From CADCWN01 sp046328475 (GTDB taxonomy: Bacteria > Chloroflexota > Chloroflexia > Thermomicrobiales > CADCWN01), in contig JAXLWN010000030.1 of NCBI GenBank assembly GCA_046328475.1, positions 13,412-77,411 of the forward strand: a stretch of DNA of 64,000 nucleotides. The letters are read 5' to 3'. Every line of letters starts with the position of its first letter. Positions within the stretch are counted from its first letter, which is position 1. The notes under the pieces are model-generated. The model searched no databases and had not been told where the DNA came from. It was given only the letters and a program-made list of their open reading frames with translations. Of the stretch, positions 1 to 11,273 are shown in pieces. A program made the translations under genes and the position numbers.

Positions 1-22
1 TTTACTAGAGGGAGGTGGCGAA

Positions 23-598
23 ATGACCGCACTGACACCCAAAGAAGAAATAGGACCCAATCGCTATCGCTTTACCGTGGAGCAGTTTTATGAGCTGGCC
101 AAGGTAGGTATCCTGGCTCCTGATGAGCGGGTCGAACTGTTCGATGGTGCAGTTCTCACGATGGCTCTTCCCAGCCCCGAGCAGGGGTATGCCATTGCCA
201 ATCTGAACCGCTTTGTGATGAAGCATACTTCCGAAGAGATGCGTGTTGACGTACACAATCCCATTCATCTTGACCAGCACAACGAGTCGCGACCGAGCCT
301 TTGCCTTTCGCGACGACGCTCAAATCAATACGCCCATCCGATGCCGGGGGACCTCCTGTTCGTTGTTGAAGTTCTCGACGACACACCCAATTGCGTCCGA
401 AGCGCCAAACTCCCCCGTTACGCCGCAGCAGGCATCGCTGAGTCATGGCTCTTCGATGTGAGTTCGTGGTCCCTCGAACGCCATACCGATCTGCGCGATG
501 GTGTGTACCAGCAGATTGCCCGCGCCGAACGCGGCCAGTCGCTTGCCTCCACGACCCTCCCTGCGATCACCCTTGCGGTGGACGACCTGTTGCGCTGA
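23..598 (+). CDS. Uma2-family (DUF820) nuclease-fold protein
   Basis: A 191-residue protein of the Uma2/DUF820 family, which has a PD-(D/E)XK restriction-endonuclease-like fold and no settled physiological role. The family layout is visible: the opening FTVEQFYELA...RVELFDGAVL, the mid-domain VQNPI-like DVHNPIHLD, the core VVEVLDD, the lysine in SAKLPRYAAAGI and the closing LPAITLAVDDLL. A strong ribosome-binding site (ggaggtgg, 11-18) precedes the ATG. One oddity: the segment that is usually PDLAL, whose Asp is a metal ligand in this fold, reads PSLCL here, so catalysis may be impaired while the Glu and Lys remain. A second Uma2 gene lies at 37172. Family assignment is firm; activity is uncertain. 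Confidence 0.8.
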   Translation: MTALTPKEEIGPNRYRFTVEQFYELAKVGILAPDERVELFDGAVLTMALPSPEQGYAIANLNRFVMKHTSEEMRVDVHNPIHLDQHNESRPSLCLSRRRSNQYAHPMPGDLLFVVEVLDDTPNCVRSAKLPRYAAAGIAESWLFDVSSWSLERHTDLRDGVYQQIARAERGQSLASTTLPAITLAVDDLLR

Positions 599-639
599 TC
601 CACGTCCCGCCCCTCTCGAAATGCGCAGGCTAACGGCGC

Positions 640-662
640 GGCTATGGCCATCGGCCATAGCC
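640..662. repeat. Perfect 10-bp inverted repeat downstream of the Uma2 gene
   Basis: The arms ggctatggcc and ggccatagcc are separated by three bases. The hairpin lies 41 bp after the Uma2 stop and has no T-run, so it may be a weak terminator or an operator. It is immediately followed by the promoter region of the next gene. Confidence 0.6.
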
Positions 663-676
663 GATATTGTCTATTC

Positions 677-705
677 TTGACAACCTATCCCCGTTTCTAG
701 ACAAT
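677..705 (+). promoter_or_regulatory. Sigma70-type promoter with clustered TTGTC/GACAA half-sites
   Basis: A -35 box TTGACA (677-682) and a -10-like box GACAAT (700-705) are spaced by 17 bp. The pair lies about 60 bp upstream of the start at 767. The motif TTGTC or its complement GACAA occurs at least four times between 667 and 725, and attgtcta (666-673) is the inverse of tagacaat (698-705). This looks like a promoter overlapped by a repressor or activator operator. The promoter call is from match to consensus; the operator is an inference. Confidence 0.5.
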
Positions 706-766
706 GCGGCCATTGGCCTGTTGTCTTGCATTGCCTGCACTGTGCATATGAGAGGGAGTGTCGACG

Positions 767-3700
767 ATGACCAGCAACCCCTTTGGCTCGCTCGAATGGC
801 GCTCGATTGGCCCCCACCGGGGCGGTCGCGTCGTCGCCGTCGCCGGGCACCCGACCGAGCGCGCCACCTTCTACTTCGGCGGCTGCGCCGGGGGCGTCTG
901 GAAGACCACCAATGCCGGGGCGCTCTGGGAGAATATCACCGACGGGCAGTTGAAAACCTCGGCAGTCGGCGCGATCGCCGTCTCCGATTCCAGCCCGAAC
1001 ATCATCTACGTGGGCATGGGCGAATCGACCATCCGCTCGAACGTCTCGCACGGCGACGGCGTGTACAAGTCGAGCGACGGCGGGCGCACCTGGGCGAATG
1101 TCGGGCTGAAGGATAGCCGCCACATCGGCGACATCATCATCCACCCGACGAACCCGAACATCGTCTACGTGGCGGCGCTGGGGCACGCCTGGGGCACCAA
1201 CGAGGAGCGCGGCGTCTTCCGCACGACCGATGGCGGCGCGACCTGGCAGAAGGTGCTCTACGTGTCGAACCGCGCCGGGAGCACCGACCTGGCGATGGAC
1301 CCGAACAACCCGCACGAGATCTATGCCAACATCTGGCAGGCGCAGCGCTACCCGCACACGATGCTGAGCGGTGGCGACGACTGCGGCATCTGGAAGTCGG
1401 CGGATGGCGGCGACACCTGGACCAACATCACGCGCAATAAGGAAGCGCCGCAGGGGCGCTCGGCAAGATCGGCCTGGCTGCTTCGCCCGCGAAGGCGGGC
1501 GCGTCTGGGCGCTGATCGAGGCCGAGGAGAAGAGGGCGTCTATCGCTCCGATGATGCAGGCGCGAACAACGCTTAGTGGGAGAACCCCGACCTGCGTCGC
1601 CGCCCCTGGTATTACATGCACATCTTCGCCGACCCGCCGACGCCGATACCACCTACATCTGCAACCTCGCCTTCTGGAAGTCGACCGACGGCAGCAAGAA
1701 CTGGGAGATCATCGACGCCGCACGGCGACAATCACGCGCTCTGGATCGACCCGAACGACACCAAGCGGATGGTGCAGGGGAACGACGGCGGGGCCTGCGT
1801 CTCGTATGACGGCGGGCGCACCTGGTCCACGATCCTGAACCAGCCGACCGCGCAGTTCTACCACGTCACCGACAACCAGGTGCCGTATCACGTCTACGGC
1901 TCGCAGCAGGACAACTGGGCGATGCGCCTGCCGAGCATCGGCTTTGAGGGCGCGATCAGCTGGAAGGACTACGTCGAGCCGGGCGGCGGCGAGTCGGGCT
2001 ACATCGCGGTCAGCCCGAAGCCGCCCACAAGGTCTACGGCGGCGGCATCGGCACCGGTCTGGGCCACGGGCGGCTGCTCGCCTGGCACCCCGAGACGCGG
2101 CAGGCGCGCAACGTGACCGTCTGGCCGGAGGTTGTCGGCTTCGGTGCGGGCGCGATCGCGATGAAGTATCGCTTCCAGTGGACCTTCCCGGTGGAGTTCT
2201 CGCCGCACGACCAGGACGCGATCTACGCCTGCTCGAACCACATCCACCGCTCGACCGACGAGGGGACGACCTGGGAGACGATCAGCCCCGACCTGACGCG
2301 CAACGATCCCGACAAGATCCAGTCGAGCGGCGGCAGATCACCGACGACAACAGCGCGAAGAGATCTATTGCACGATCTTCGCCTTCCGCAGTCGCCGCAC
2401 GAGGCGGGGGTCTTCTGGACCGGCTCGGACTGCGGCGTGGTCAACATCTCGCGCGATGGCGGCAAGAACTGGACGAACATCACCCCGGCCGACCTGCCGG
2501 AGTGGTCGCGGATCACGATCCTCGAGCCGTCGCCGTTCGACAAGGCGACCTGCTACCTCACGCCACGCGCGCTACCAGTCGGACGACAACCGGCCCTACC
2601 TCTACAAGACGACCGACTACAGCGCGACCTGGAAGGCGATCAATGGCAACCTCCCGGCCCGGATGAGTTCACGCGGGTGATCCGCTGCGACCCGGTTCGC
2701 GAGGGGCTGCTCTATGTCGGCACCGAGACTGGCGTCTACGTCTCGCTGGACGACGGCCTGACCTGGGAGTGGCTGGAGTCGAACCTGCCGGTGGTGCCGA
2801 TCTGGGATCTGGTGGTGAAGGGGACCGACCTCGTGGCGGCGACGCACGGGCGCTCCTTCTGGATCCTGGACGACGTGACGCCGCTGCGGCAGCTCGCCGA
2901 GGCGCGCAACGGCAGCGCGACGCGCCTCTTCCAACCGCGCGACACGACCCGTTTCCGGCTCTACGGCTCCGCGCCTTCGGGGCGAAGAGCCAGACGATGG
3001 CGAACTACAAGATGACCGGGCCGGTGACGGTCGCCTACCACTCGCGCCCGACCCCGCAGGGGACGATGACCGAGGATTTTCTGGACGCGGGCAAGAATCC
3101 GCCGGACGGCGTGATCGTCCACTACTTCCTGCCGGAGAAGCCGGAGGGCGACGCTGCGCTTCCTCGACGAGAAGGGGAACGAACTCCGCTCGTTCACCAG
3201 CGACGCGAAGGATATCAAGGTGCCGGTGGCGGTGGGCCATGAACCGCTTCGTCTGGAACATGCGCGAGGCGAAGCCGACCGACCTGAAGGACGAGGGTAC
3301 GCCGGGCGACGTTTTTGCGGCGATGCTCGCCGAGATCGCCGCGCCGAAGGCGTTGCCTGGCCCCTATCAGGTCGAGTTGAAAATCGGCGAGACGGTGCTG
3401 ACGCAGCCATTCAACATCGTCCACGACCCGCGCCTCCCGGCGAACGTGGCAGGCTGAAGAAGCGGTACGATCTGAAGGTGCTGATCCGCGACAAGACCTC
3501 CGAGATCCACCAGGGGCTGAACCGGCTCCGCAGCATCCGCAAGCAGATCGAGCAGTGGGAGGAGCGCGCCGAGGAGTCAGGCGGCGGCAGCGACAGTTCA
3601 AGGAGGCGGCAAAGGGGCTGAAGGCGCAACTGCTCGAGATCGAGGGCAAGTTCGTCAACCTCGACGCCAGCAAGTCGAAGCCGGGCGAGGCGCAGCGGAA

Positions 3701-3893
3701 GGAGAAACTCGGCGCGCTGAGCGGCATGATCGACGAGTCGGACGACATCGACGCGCAGCTCGGAAGGTCTACAGCATCCTCAAGGACCAGGCGGACGAGC
3801 AGTTGACCCAAACTGCACCACCTCGCCAGCGAGGATCTGGTCAGCTTCAGCAACGTTATCCGCAATTCGGGGATCCCGATCATCGTGGCGTGA
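767..3893 (+). pseudogene. BNR/VPS10-type beta-propeller protein, multiply frameshifted
   Basis: This resembles the roughly 1000-residue VPS10/sortilin-like exo-alpha-sialidase (BNR repeat) proteins. The sequence is full of Asp-box motifs such as SSDGGRTW, TTDGGATW, SADGGDTW and SRDGGKNW. The N-terminal 230 residues read cleanly from the ATG at 767 (RBS gaggga, 752-757). From about 1455 the frame changes many times while conserved blocks continue: RRRPWYYMHIFAD near 1600, GNDGGACVSYDGG near 1780, GSQQDNWAMRLPS near 1900, TVWPEVVGFGAG near 2120, ATHGRSFWILDD near 2840, and SGIPIIVA at the end. Several breaks fit loss of one G or C in a short run. Either the gene is decaying or this stretch is badly sequenced. 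Function in relatives is unproven. Confidence 0.7.
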
Positions 3894-4857
3894 TCTCAGC
3901 GGGGGCGCGGGTTGTGGCCCGCGCTGGCAAATGTCGCGATACGGCAGGCCAGCCTTTGATCATCTCGCCTATTGCGTCGCGTCGATTGACCGCGCCGTCG
4001 GCTTCGATGACAAAAATATACACGCCATTCGCTGGTATGCGAATCCCAACACTTCCGTTGAATGCGCCGATCTCGTTCGCGGAGAGATCGACCAACTGTC
4101 CCTGCGTGTTGAGTAGCTTGACGATGAAGTTCCTCTTCCCGTCGTGGCTGAGGTTACGCGCAGCGAACCTGAATTGGCGGTAAAGAATTGAGTGATCTGT
4201 GCTATCGCCCCTCGAACTTCTGCGGCGGTGAGACGTTCTGCCCGAATTCGGCTGGGCCGGGCTGGAGCGCGTCGTTGTCCCACGCCCGGACGACTGCACG
4301 TTGAAGGTGTAGGTGCCCGCCGAGGGCACACGGATCGCGGTGGTCGATCGAAGCACGATCTCGTTCGAGAGAAGTTCGACCAGTTTGGCATCCTTGTCGA
4401 GCATCCGTACAATGAAATTCGACGACCCCGTGTATTGCAAGCGGAAGAAGGTCAGCCCGGCCTTTAGTTCGAGGGTCGGCGCTTGTGTTCCCCGCCCAGT
4501 TAGTGCTGCGGCATGGCAGCGGGGAGCAGGCGGCCAGGCGGGATCGGCGTGCTGGTTGGAGCGCGAGTGGGAGTAGGCGGGACTGGCGTATTCGTGGGTC
4601 GTGCGGTGCTGGTCGGTGCCGGAGTGTCGGTCGGGCGAACGGTCGCGGTCGCGGTCGGTGCGATGCTGGCCGTAGCGCTGGCCGTGGCACTGGCCGTTGG
4701 GGCCGCGCTGGTGACGGTGCTGGTAGGAGCCTGCGTGGCGACGGCAACCGTCAAGGGCATTTGTGGCTGTAGCGGGTGGCGAGGTAGGGGTGGTTGAGCG
4801 GGAGGCGAGCATGGGCAGGATGAGCAGCAGGCTGATCAGGAACGGGGCGTACCTTCT
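3880..4857 (-). pseudogene. Secreted Thr/Pro-linker protein with two beta-sandwich repeats, frameshifted
   Basis: Read on the minus strand, this begins with a signal-peptide-like hydrophobic run (APFLISLLLILPMLAS, about 4850-4803). A long Ala/Thr/Pro-rich linker follows in another frame (about 4755-4515). Then come two related domains of about 60 residues, the first containing GSSNFIVRMLDKDAKLVEL and the second KRNFIVKLLNTQGQLVDL, each ending in an IRVPSAGTY- or IRIPANGVY-like strand. The repeats look like pre-peptidase or bacterial Ig-type sandwich folds, but I do not recognise the family. At least two frame changes are needed, and no good start codon with an RBS is visible in the signal-peptide frame. 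The 3' end overlaps that of the convergent propeller gene by a few bases. Confidence 0.5.
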
Positions 4858-5000
4858 CGCAAGAGCCTCCTTCGCATGACAACAACACCGATTGATGCTA
4901 ACACATCAGTAAAGAAGACGAGGGAGTTCGCTGCCAACTGCGCCGCACTTATGTGCAGAACCTTATGAATTCGCAGGGGAGGGGAGGGGCCTCCGGGTGT

Positions 5001-5024
5001 CGTTCTGAGCAAGGCGAAGGATCC
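5001..5024. repeat. Dispersed CTGAGC..GCGAAG repeat, copy 1
   Basis: The string around ttctgagcaaggcgaagga matches a short dispersed intergenic repeat seen again at 11166-11200 and 47181-47210. It is the only recognisable element in the spacer 4881-5165. Confidence 0.5.
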
Positions 5025-5165
5025 GTCCTTGTCTTGTCGATGCTCGTGCCTGGTTTCGTTGCAACTGGCCGTGACCAGGCAACTTGCGCCCGTTCCGCCG
5101 CTACGGCATAGTAGCGCCCATCATCGGCGGGTGGGCGGCATTATGCTGCGTGGAAGGGATGGCGC

Positions 5166-6227
5166 ATGGCGACATACGCGATGTACGAGACGATGCACCG
5201 GCAGCCGGACGATGTGCGGCACTTGCTCGACACCGGCTGGCCCGCTGCGGAGGAGGCCGCCGCGCGCCTGAGCGACGCCCCGCGCATCTTCGTCGTCGGG
5301 ATCGGCACCAGCTTCCACGCCGCCCAGGTCGGCGAGGCGCTGCTGCGCGCCGCCGGGAGCGAGGCGTATGCCGTCGGCTCGTTCGACTTCGTCACCTATC
5401 CGCCGGTGCTGCGCCCCGGCGACGCCGTGATCGTGATGGCCCATCGCGGCACCAAGACCTACTCGGCCCGCGCGGTCGAACTGGCGCAGGCGGCCGACGT
5501 GACCTGCATCGGCATCTCCGGGCAGGACTCGAAGTTCGCCGATAGCGGGGCCGATCTGGTTCTGCGCACGACCGCGCAGGAGCGCTCGGCCGCCTTCACC
5601 GCCAGCCACCTCGGCGCGATGACCGTGCTGGCGCAGGTCGCGACCGCGCTGGCCGAGCGGCGCGGGCTGGCGGTCGCGGCGGAGTGGCGCGAGGCGCTGG
5701 CCGCGCTCCCGGCGCAGATCGAGGAGGTGCTGGGCCGCGAGGCGGAGGTGCAGCAGATCGCCGATACGATCGTCGCGGCCGGGCGGCGCGTCTACGTGAT
5801 CGGGGCAGGGCCGAGCGCCGTCACCGCGACCGAGGCGTCGCTGAAGGCGCGCGAGACGGCCTACATCACGATCGATGGGATGAGCCTGGAGCAGTTCCTG
5901 CACGGCCCGATCGTCACGGTCAACGAGAACGACCAGATCATCGTAATCGCCGCCGATGGCCCGGCGATGCCGCGCCTGAAGGAGATCTGCGCCGCGCTGC
6001 GGATCATCGGCTCGCCGATGTGGGTCGTTGGCCGCGAGGTCCCCTCGGCCGTCTTCTCCACCCACTTCGAGTTGCCCGCCACGCCCGAGCCGATCGCGCC
6101 GCTCCTCAACGTCGTGCCGGTGCAACTGCTCGCCTACTACTTCGCACTGGCCAAGGGGACAAATCCCGATACGTTCCGCCGGGATGACCAGAAGTATCTG
6201 GCGGCGTTCACCAGCCTGGCGTTGTGA
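5166..6227 (+). CDS. SIS-domain sugar isomerase-like protein (GlmS C-half type)
   Basis: A 353-residue protein of two SIS (sugar isomerase) domains, like the isomerase half of glucosamine-6-phosphate synthase but without the glutaminase half. The first SIS domain holds RIFVVGIGTSFHAAQ near residue 40 and MAHRGTKTYS. The second holds RRVYVIGAGPSAVTATEASLKARE near residue 205 and the GlmS-like EQFLHGPI. Proteins of this build act on phosphorylated amino or keto sugars in the cytoplasm; the exact substrate cannot be read from sequence. Translation starts at the ATG at 5166. An octamer repeat array begins one base after the TGA stop. Confidence 0.85.
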   Translation: MATYAMYETMHRQPDDVRHLLDTGWPAAEEAAARLSDAPRIFVVGIGTSFHAAQVGEALLRAAGSEAYAVGSFDFVTYPPVLRPGDAVIVMAHRGTKTYSARAVELAQAADVTCIGISGQDSKFADSGADLVLRTTAQERSAAFTASHLGAMTVLAQVATALAERRGLAVAAEWREALAALPAQIEEVLGREAEVQQIADTIVAAGRRVYVIGAGPSAVTATEASLKARETAYITIDGMSLEQFLHGPIVTVNENDQIIVIAADGPAMPRLKEICAALRIIGSPMWVVGREVPSAVFSTHFELPATPEPIAPLLNVVPVQLLAYYFALAKGTNPDTFRRDDQKYLAAFTSLAL

Positions 6228-6228
6228 T

Positions 6229-6260
6229 CGAACGGGCGAAGGGGCGAACGGGCGAACGGG
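6229..6260. repeat. Octamer tandem array, unit cgaacggg x4
   Basis: Four 8-bp units (cgaacggg, cgaagggg, cgaacggg, cgaacggg) start one base after the stop codon of the SIS gene. This is one of the window-wide family of 7-8 bp arrays. Confidence 0.85.
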
Positions 6261-6305
6261 CGACATCTTTCGTGTAGGCCATTGCTCTTCGGAACGAGAT
6301 TCCCC

Positions 6306-6333
6306 ACTCACGACTCACGACTCACGACTCACG
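6306..6333. repeat. Heptamer tandem array, unit actcacg x4
   Basis: Four perfect 7-bp units end seven bases before the Shine-Dalgarno of the acyl-CoA dehydrogenase gene. The unit is the inverse of the cgtgagt unit used at 25574 and 60796. Confidence 0.9.
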
Positions 6334-6351
6334 TCTCGTCAGGAGGCCACC

Positions 6352-7554
<1,203 letters not shown>

Positions 7555-7557
7555 CGA

Positions 7558-7585
7558 GTCGTCAGTCGTCGGTCGTCAGTCGTCA
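7558..7585. repeat. Heptamer tandem array, unit gtcgtca x4
   Basis: Four 7-bp units, one with a single mismatch, lie between the dehydrogenase stop (7552-7554) and the Shine-Dalgarno aggagg of the KOW gene. Only three bases separate the stop from the array. Confidence 0.9.
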
Positions 7586-7595
7586 GGAGGTGGGC

Positions 7596-7801
7596 GTGGC
7601 GAGTGACTTTGTGCCGGGACTGCGGGTGAAGGTTGCCGATGGGCCGTTCCGTGACTTCCTTGGTACGGTCGTGGAAGTTGAGGCCGAACGGAGGGTGGTG
7701 AGGATCGCCGTGCGTTCTTTGGTCGCGATATTGTTCTCGACCTCGACTTTTCGCGTGTCGTGCCGGTGACAACTCTGGCAGGGATGGTTTCACCTATCTG
7801 A
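7596..7801 (+). CDS. Small KOW (NusG C-terminal-like) protein, one frameshift
   Basis: A protein of about 68 residues consisting almost only of a KOW domain, the SH3-like module of NusG, RfaH and ribosomal proteins that contacts S10, Rho or rRNA. The GTG at 7596 follows aggagg (7586-7591). The first frame gives VKVADGPFRDFLGTVVEVEA, the classic KOW turn. The frame then breaks near 7715, and the next frame continues exactly as NusG does: FFGRDIVLDLDFSRVVPV, ending at the TGA at 7799. One missing T restores the whole domain. There is no NGN domain, so this is not NusG itself. It may be an orphan elongation or ribosome-binding module. Confidence 0.6.
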
Positions 7802-7911
7802 TCGATGACGTAGGCCGCACGTTCCTCTGCGGCTGTGTGGCCATCATGCTTGCGCCGTTGAGTGTGACCAGGATGCCCACGAACGCTGCGCACAACAGAT
7901 CTGGCAGATAG

Positions 7912-8397
7912 CCGAAGTGGTTTTCGTGGACCCTTTGTGTCGCTCTGCTCCTGCAACGCGTGATCCCGATGTCGCTGCCGCGCGCCTATGGTCTGGCCTG
8001 GATCATTGGAGGCGGGGTGCTCGCTGTGATCGGTGTGGCGATCATCGCTTGGTCGGCAGGAGTTGGCTCGGCGGGCAACCGACCGATCCCGGCCATCCGA
8101 CGACCAACATCGTGACCTCGGGCGTCTACTCGCTGTCGAGGAATCCGCTTTACCTCGGGGCGACCTGTTTCCTCGCAGGCGCGGCGCTTGCGTTCAACCT
8201 GCCCTGGGTGCTTGATCCTGTTGCTGCCAAGCCTTGTCCTGTGCCACTTCGTGCTGATCGCGCCGGAAGAGCGCTACCTGGCCGCCAGGTTCGGCGATGA
8301 GTATCGCGAGTACGCCCACACGGTCAATCGCTGGCTCGGACGTGGCCGCAAACGTGCCGTGCCCGCCGCTGGGCATGACACAGGCGGCGGGCGATAG
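7912..8397 (+). pseudogene. Isoprenylcysteine carboxyl methyltransferase-like membrane protein, frameshifted
   Basis: Remains of an ICMT/PEMT-type membrane methyltransferase. Three frames together carry the family pattern: hydrophobic helices (LAWIIGGGVLAVIGVAIIAW) near 7995-8060, the hallmark SGVYSLSRNPLYLG near 8118-8160, and LPSLVLCHFVLIAPEERYL with FGDEYREYAHTVNRWLG near 8228-8340. The second block and the EERYL...FGDEYREY block form the S-adenosylmethionine site in this family. Frame changes occur near 8085 and 8210, and no start codon with an RBS is visible upstream. Bacterial relatives methylate unknown small-molecule or lipid substrates. Confidence 0.65.
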
Positions 8398-8447
8398 GCG
8401 AGTGGATCGAGGCGGCGGAGCGCGCATCGCGCTCGGGCCTCTCTTCT

Positions 8448-8482
8448 CTGACGACTGGCGACTGACGCCTGACGACTCACGA
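8448..8482. repeat. Heptamer tandem array, unit ctgacga x5, imperfect
   Basis: Five degenerate 7-bp units end exactly at the stop codon of the convergent VanW gene (stop at 8483). Confidence 0.8.
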
Positions 8483-10806
8483 CTACGGGACTGGCTCGCT
8501 CGCGGGAACGCCCACCTGCGTCACGTTGCGCGCGGGGACGTAGCTGCTGCGGAAGGTGACGTCGCGCAGGACGTTGCCCGCGCCGTCGCGGACGACGATG
8601 TGGTTGGCGGCGTCGAAGCCATCCTCCGCGTGCTCCACCAGGAGCGTTTGTCCGGCGGGCAGATCGTGGGTCTTCTCGTAGACCATGGTCCGGTCGGCCG
8701 GGCGAGGGTTGGTGATCACCGGCGGGTCGATCTGCACCTGCCAGCCGGGATCCTTCCCGTGCACAGCGACGTAGACCCGGCCATTCTTCGGCACCGCCTC
8801 GATCGCCAGCCAGTTGCCGGTGGTGTTGCGGAACTTGAAGTCGACCTTCGACTGGTCGTCCACGGTCGCGTCGAGCCCTGGAGACCGGAGGGGGGCAGGC
8901 CGTAGTTGGGGATCCAGTAGAGGTGCCAGTTGCGCTCCTCGACCGGCAGCCCGATGTGGTAGATCGGCTGGAAGAGGGTGGTCGCGACCTGGCAGATGCC
9001 GCCGCCGACCGAGCTGACCGTCTGCGCCTGACCGTTGGCGATGGCGATGCCGTAGGCCGCCTGGTAGCCATTCTCCACGGTCTGCGCGCCGACCGTCTCG
9101 TTGAACGAGAAGAGGCCGTCGGGCGGGATGAGCGCGCCGTTCAGCCGCTCCAGCGCCAGTTCGACGTTGTGCTTGCGGGAGGCGATCGAGTAGCTGTAGT
9201 CGGTGTCGCCGTATTGGAGCCGCTCGCCGATGACGATGCCCGCCGCCGCCGCGCCGTCGATCTTCGGCTTCACCGCCGTGACGACCGGGGCGAGCGTGCC
9301 GGTCGCGCCGAGGATCGCCGTCGCCAGCGCCTGCGCGGTCGGGTCGATCTCGACCTTGCGCCCGTCTTCCGGGGGCACGGTCGTCTGCACGGCACCGTTG
9401 AGCCAGCGGAATTGCGCATCGCGCGGGTCCTTGTCGATGCCATCGGCGAGATTGCCCGCCAGCACCTTCGCCTTCGCCGGATCGACGCTGATGCGCGCCT
9501 TCTCGGTGCCGTTCGGCGTATTCTCGATCTGCAGCAGCGGCAGGATGTCGCCCCGGTAGAGGGTGAAGGTGTATTCCTGGTGGGTGACGACAAGCGGCGT
9601 GTTGAGCATCGCGTCGAGCCGCTTGAAGGTCGGCTCCAGGTCGGCGGCGGTGACGCCGGGGGGCTGCGGCTTCATCAGCAGCGCCACGGTGGGGGCGCTG
9701 CCCGACGCGGCGGTGATGCCGAGCAATGCTTGCTCGATCCCGGCCAGCGTCGCCGACTCGTCGAGGATCGACCCGGCGCGGTCCGGCTCGATGGAGAAGC
9801 GGCCGTCGTTGCCCTGCACGATCCGGGCGTTGCTCGGCGGCGCGGCGACCTGGCCCGCCATGCCCTGGAGTGTCGGGCGGAAGGTCGCGGTGTCGATGGT
9901 CAGCACCAGGCGACCGCCATCCTCGCGGTAGCCGAGCGCCGCGCCGAGTTGATCGGTGCCGAGGTTCCAGCGCTGCCCGTTGTGCTCCAGCGCTAGCGGC
10001 CGGGCGACGATCGCCTGCGCTTGCGGCAGCAGCGTGCCCAATTGTGCCGCCGTGATCGCGGCGGGCACCGGTTCCATCCCGAGCGTGACTGGTCCGGCTT
10101 CGAGGCGCGAGGCGCGGTCGAGGATCGCCTCGCGGGTGGGGTCGGGGGAGATGCCGAGCCCCGCCTTGTCGGGCGCGATCGTCAGTTGGCCGGTGGTGGT
10201 GGTGAAGGCGGCGTTGGTCGGTGGGGTGGTTGCGGTGTCGGCCCAGGCGCGCAGGCGTTGGACCAGCAAGTTGTCGTCCAGCGCGGCGGGGAGGGTCAGA
10301 TTGGCGGCGCGACTGCCGGGGAGCAGCGCCGCGAAGCCGCCGGTGAAGCGCTCCCAGCGGCTGTTGCCCCGGTGGGTCGCCAGCGCCCGCTCGACCGCCG
10401 TGGCGTAGTCGAAGGTCAGGCCGAACTCGTCGGGCGCGACCGACCAGGAGTGCCCGCCCTGCGGGGTGACGAACTGGAGCGGCTGCGCGGCGTAGTATTG
10501 CGCCGCGCCGCTGAGCCGGGCGATCGCCTCCTCGCGCGTCAGGCCGTCGAGCGCCACCCCGGCCACGCTGACACCGGGGAAGATCTTGCCGTTGTACTGG
10601 CTGGCGTAGACGGGCGAGGTGGCGAGTGCGGCGGGAGCCAGGAGCGCGGCGAAGCCGCCGAGCGCGGCCCAGCGGAGCGCGTCGCGCCGCGACAGGCGGC
10701 GGATGCCGCTGAACTGGGGTGCCTGCGCCGGTGGGGGGGGCGTGAGCGTGGTCGTTTCGGCGGTCGCGGCGTTGGGATCGGTCGTCGGTTCGGTGGTCGC
10801 GGTCAT
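8483..10806 (-). CDS. Tat-exported VanW/YoaR-family cell-surface protein, one frameshift
   Basis: A protein of about 770 residues starting at the ATG at 10806. A proline-rich N-terminus leads into a twin-arginine-type signal, RRLSRRDALRW followed by a hydrophobic stretch. Several PG_binding_4-type domains follow (typical KIFPGVSVAGVALDGLT and SIEPDRAGSILDE segments), then the VanW domain, with IASRKHNVELALERLNG, FSFNETVGAQT and SSVGGGICQVATTLFQPIY. Near 8882 the frame shifts within a run of G/C. The rest (VDFKFRNTTGNWLAIEAV to the end) continues the family pattern, so one missing base explains it. These proteins sit outside the membrane and are thought to bind peptidoglycan. The C-terminus is a G5-like beta domain (HDLPAGQTLLVEHAEDGF). 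Confidence 0.85.
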
Positions 10807-11076
10807 CGTACTCCGCGTGATGTCGTGGGGGTGCCGATCTGGGCGAGGGGAGCGTGGCGAACGCCGGGGTGGGACGTTGCTTGCTGGATCGACTCGCTCT
10901 GCCGCAATCGGCAAACCATTCTGTTCGTCGGGCGGCGATTGCCTGCACTTAAGGAAGGATAGCCGCCCGCTGCCGAGTATACCAGGGGTACCGTAGGTTG
11001 GCAGCGGCTTCCTCATTGACGCTGGGCACTACCTCCACTCGTTAGAACGTCGGCGCGGCGGAATCGTAACGGGGCG

Positions 11077-11137
11077 GTCGGGTAGTCGGGTAGTCGTCAG
11101 TGCGTTCGTGCGTTCGTGCGTTCGTGATGAGTGATGA
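11077..11137. repeat. Composite 8/7-bp tandem arrays in the P450 upstream region
   Basis: Three consecutive arrays: gtcgggta x2, gtgcgttc x3, gtgatga x2. Together with the arrays at 11211 they fill much of the spacer 10807-11393, which otherwise shows no gene. A TACAAT -10-like box (11349-11354) close to the P450 start is the only promoter candidate. Confidence 0.85.
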
Positions 11138-11165
11138 GAGGGGGGTGGGGGTGGCCTGCGGGGGG

Positions 11166-11200
11166 CATTCTGACCCTGAGCAGAGCGAAGGGGAAGAATC
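11166..11200. repeat. Dispersed CTGAGC..GCGAAG repeat, copy 2
   Basis: A longer copy of the repeat at 5001 and 47181, with the core ctgagcagagcgaagggga, embedded between two groups of short tandem arrays. Confidence 0.55.
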
Positions 11201-11210
11201 GGTCCCCCTC

Positions 11211-11273
11211 GTTACTCGTTACTCGTTGCTTGTTGCTCTCCTGGCGACTGACGACTGACGACTGACGACTCTC
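11211..11273. repeat. Heptamer tandem arrays, gttactc x4 then gactgac x4
   Basis: The first array (11211-11238) has two perfect and two variant gttactc units. The second (11246-11273) has three perfect gactgac units and one variant. A third, loosely periodic pyrimidine-rich stretch (cactcct/ctctcca type) continues to about 11315. Confidence 0.85.

Noticed and set aside
4881..5165. Riboswitch or RNA gene before the SIS gene
   Set aside because: No glmS-ribozyme or other known RNA core could be recognised; only a dispersed repeat is visible.
8923..9996. 357-codon plus-strand frame under the VanW gene
   Set aside because: VanW motifs on the minus strand explain this region; the plus frame is low-complexity and has no start context.
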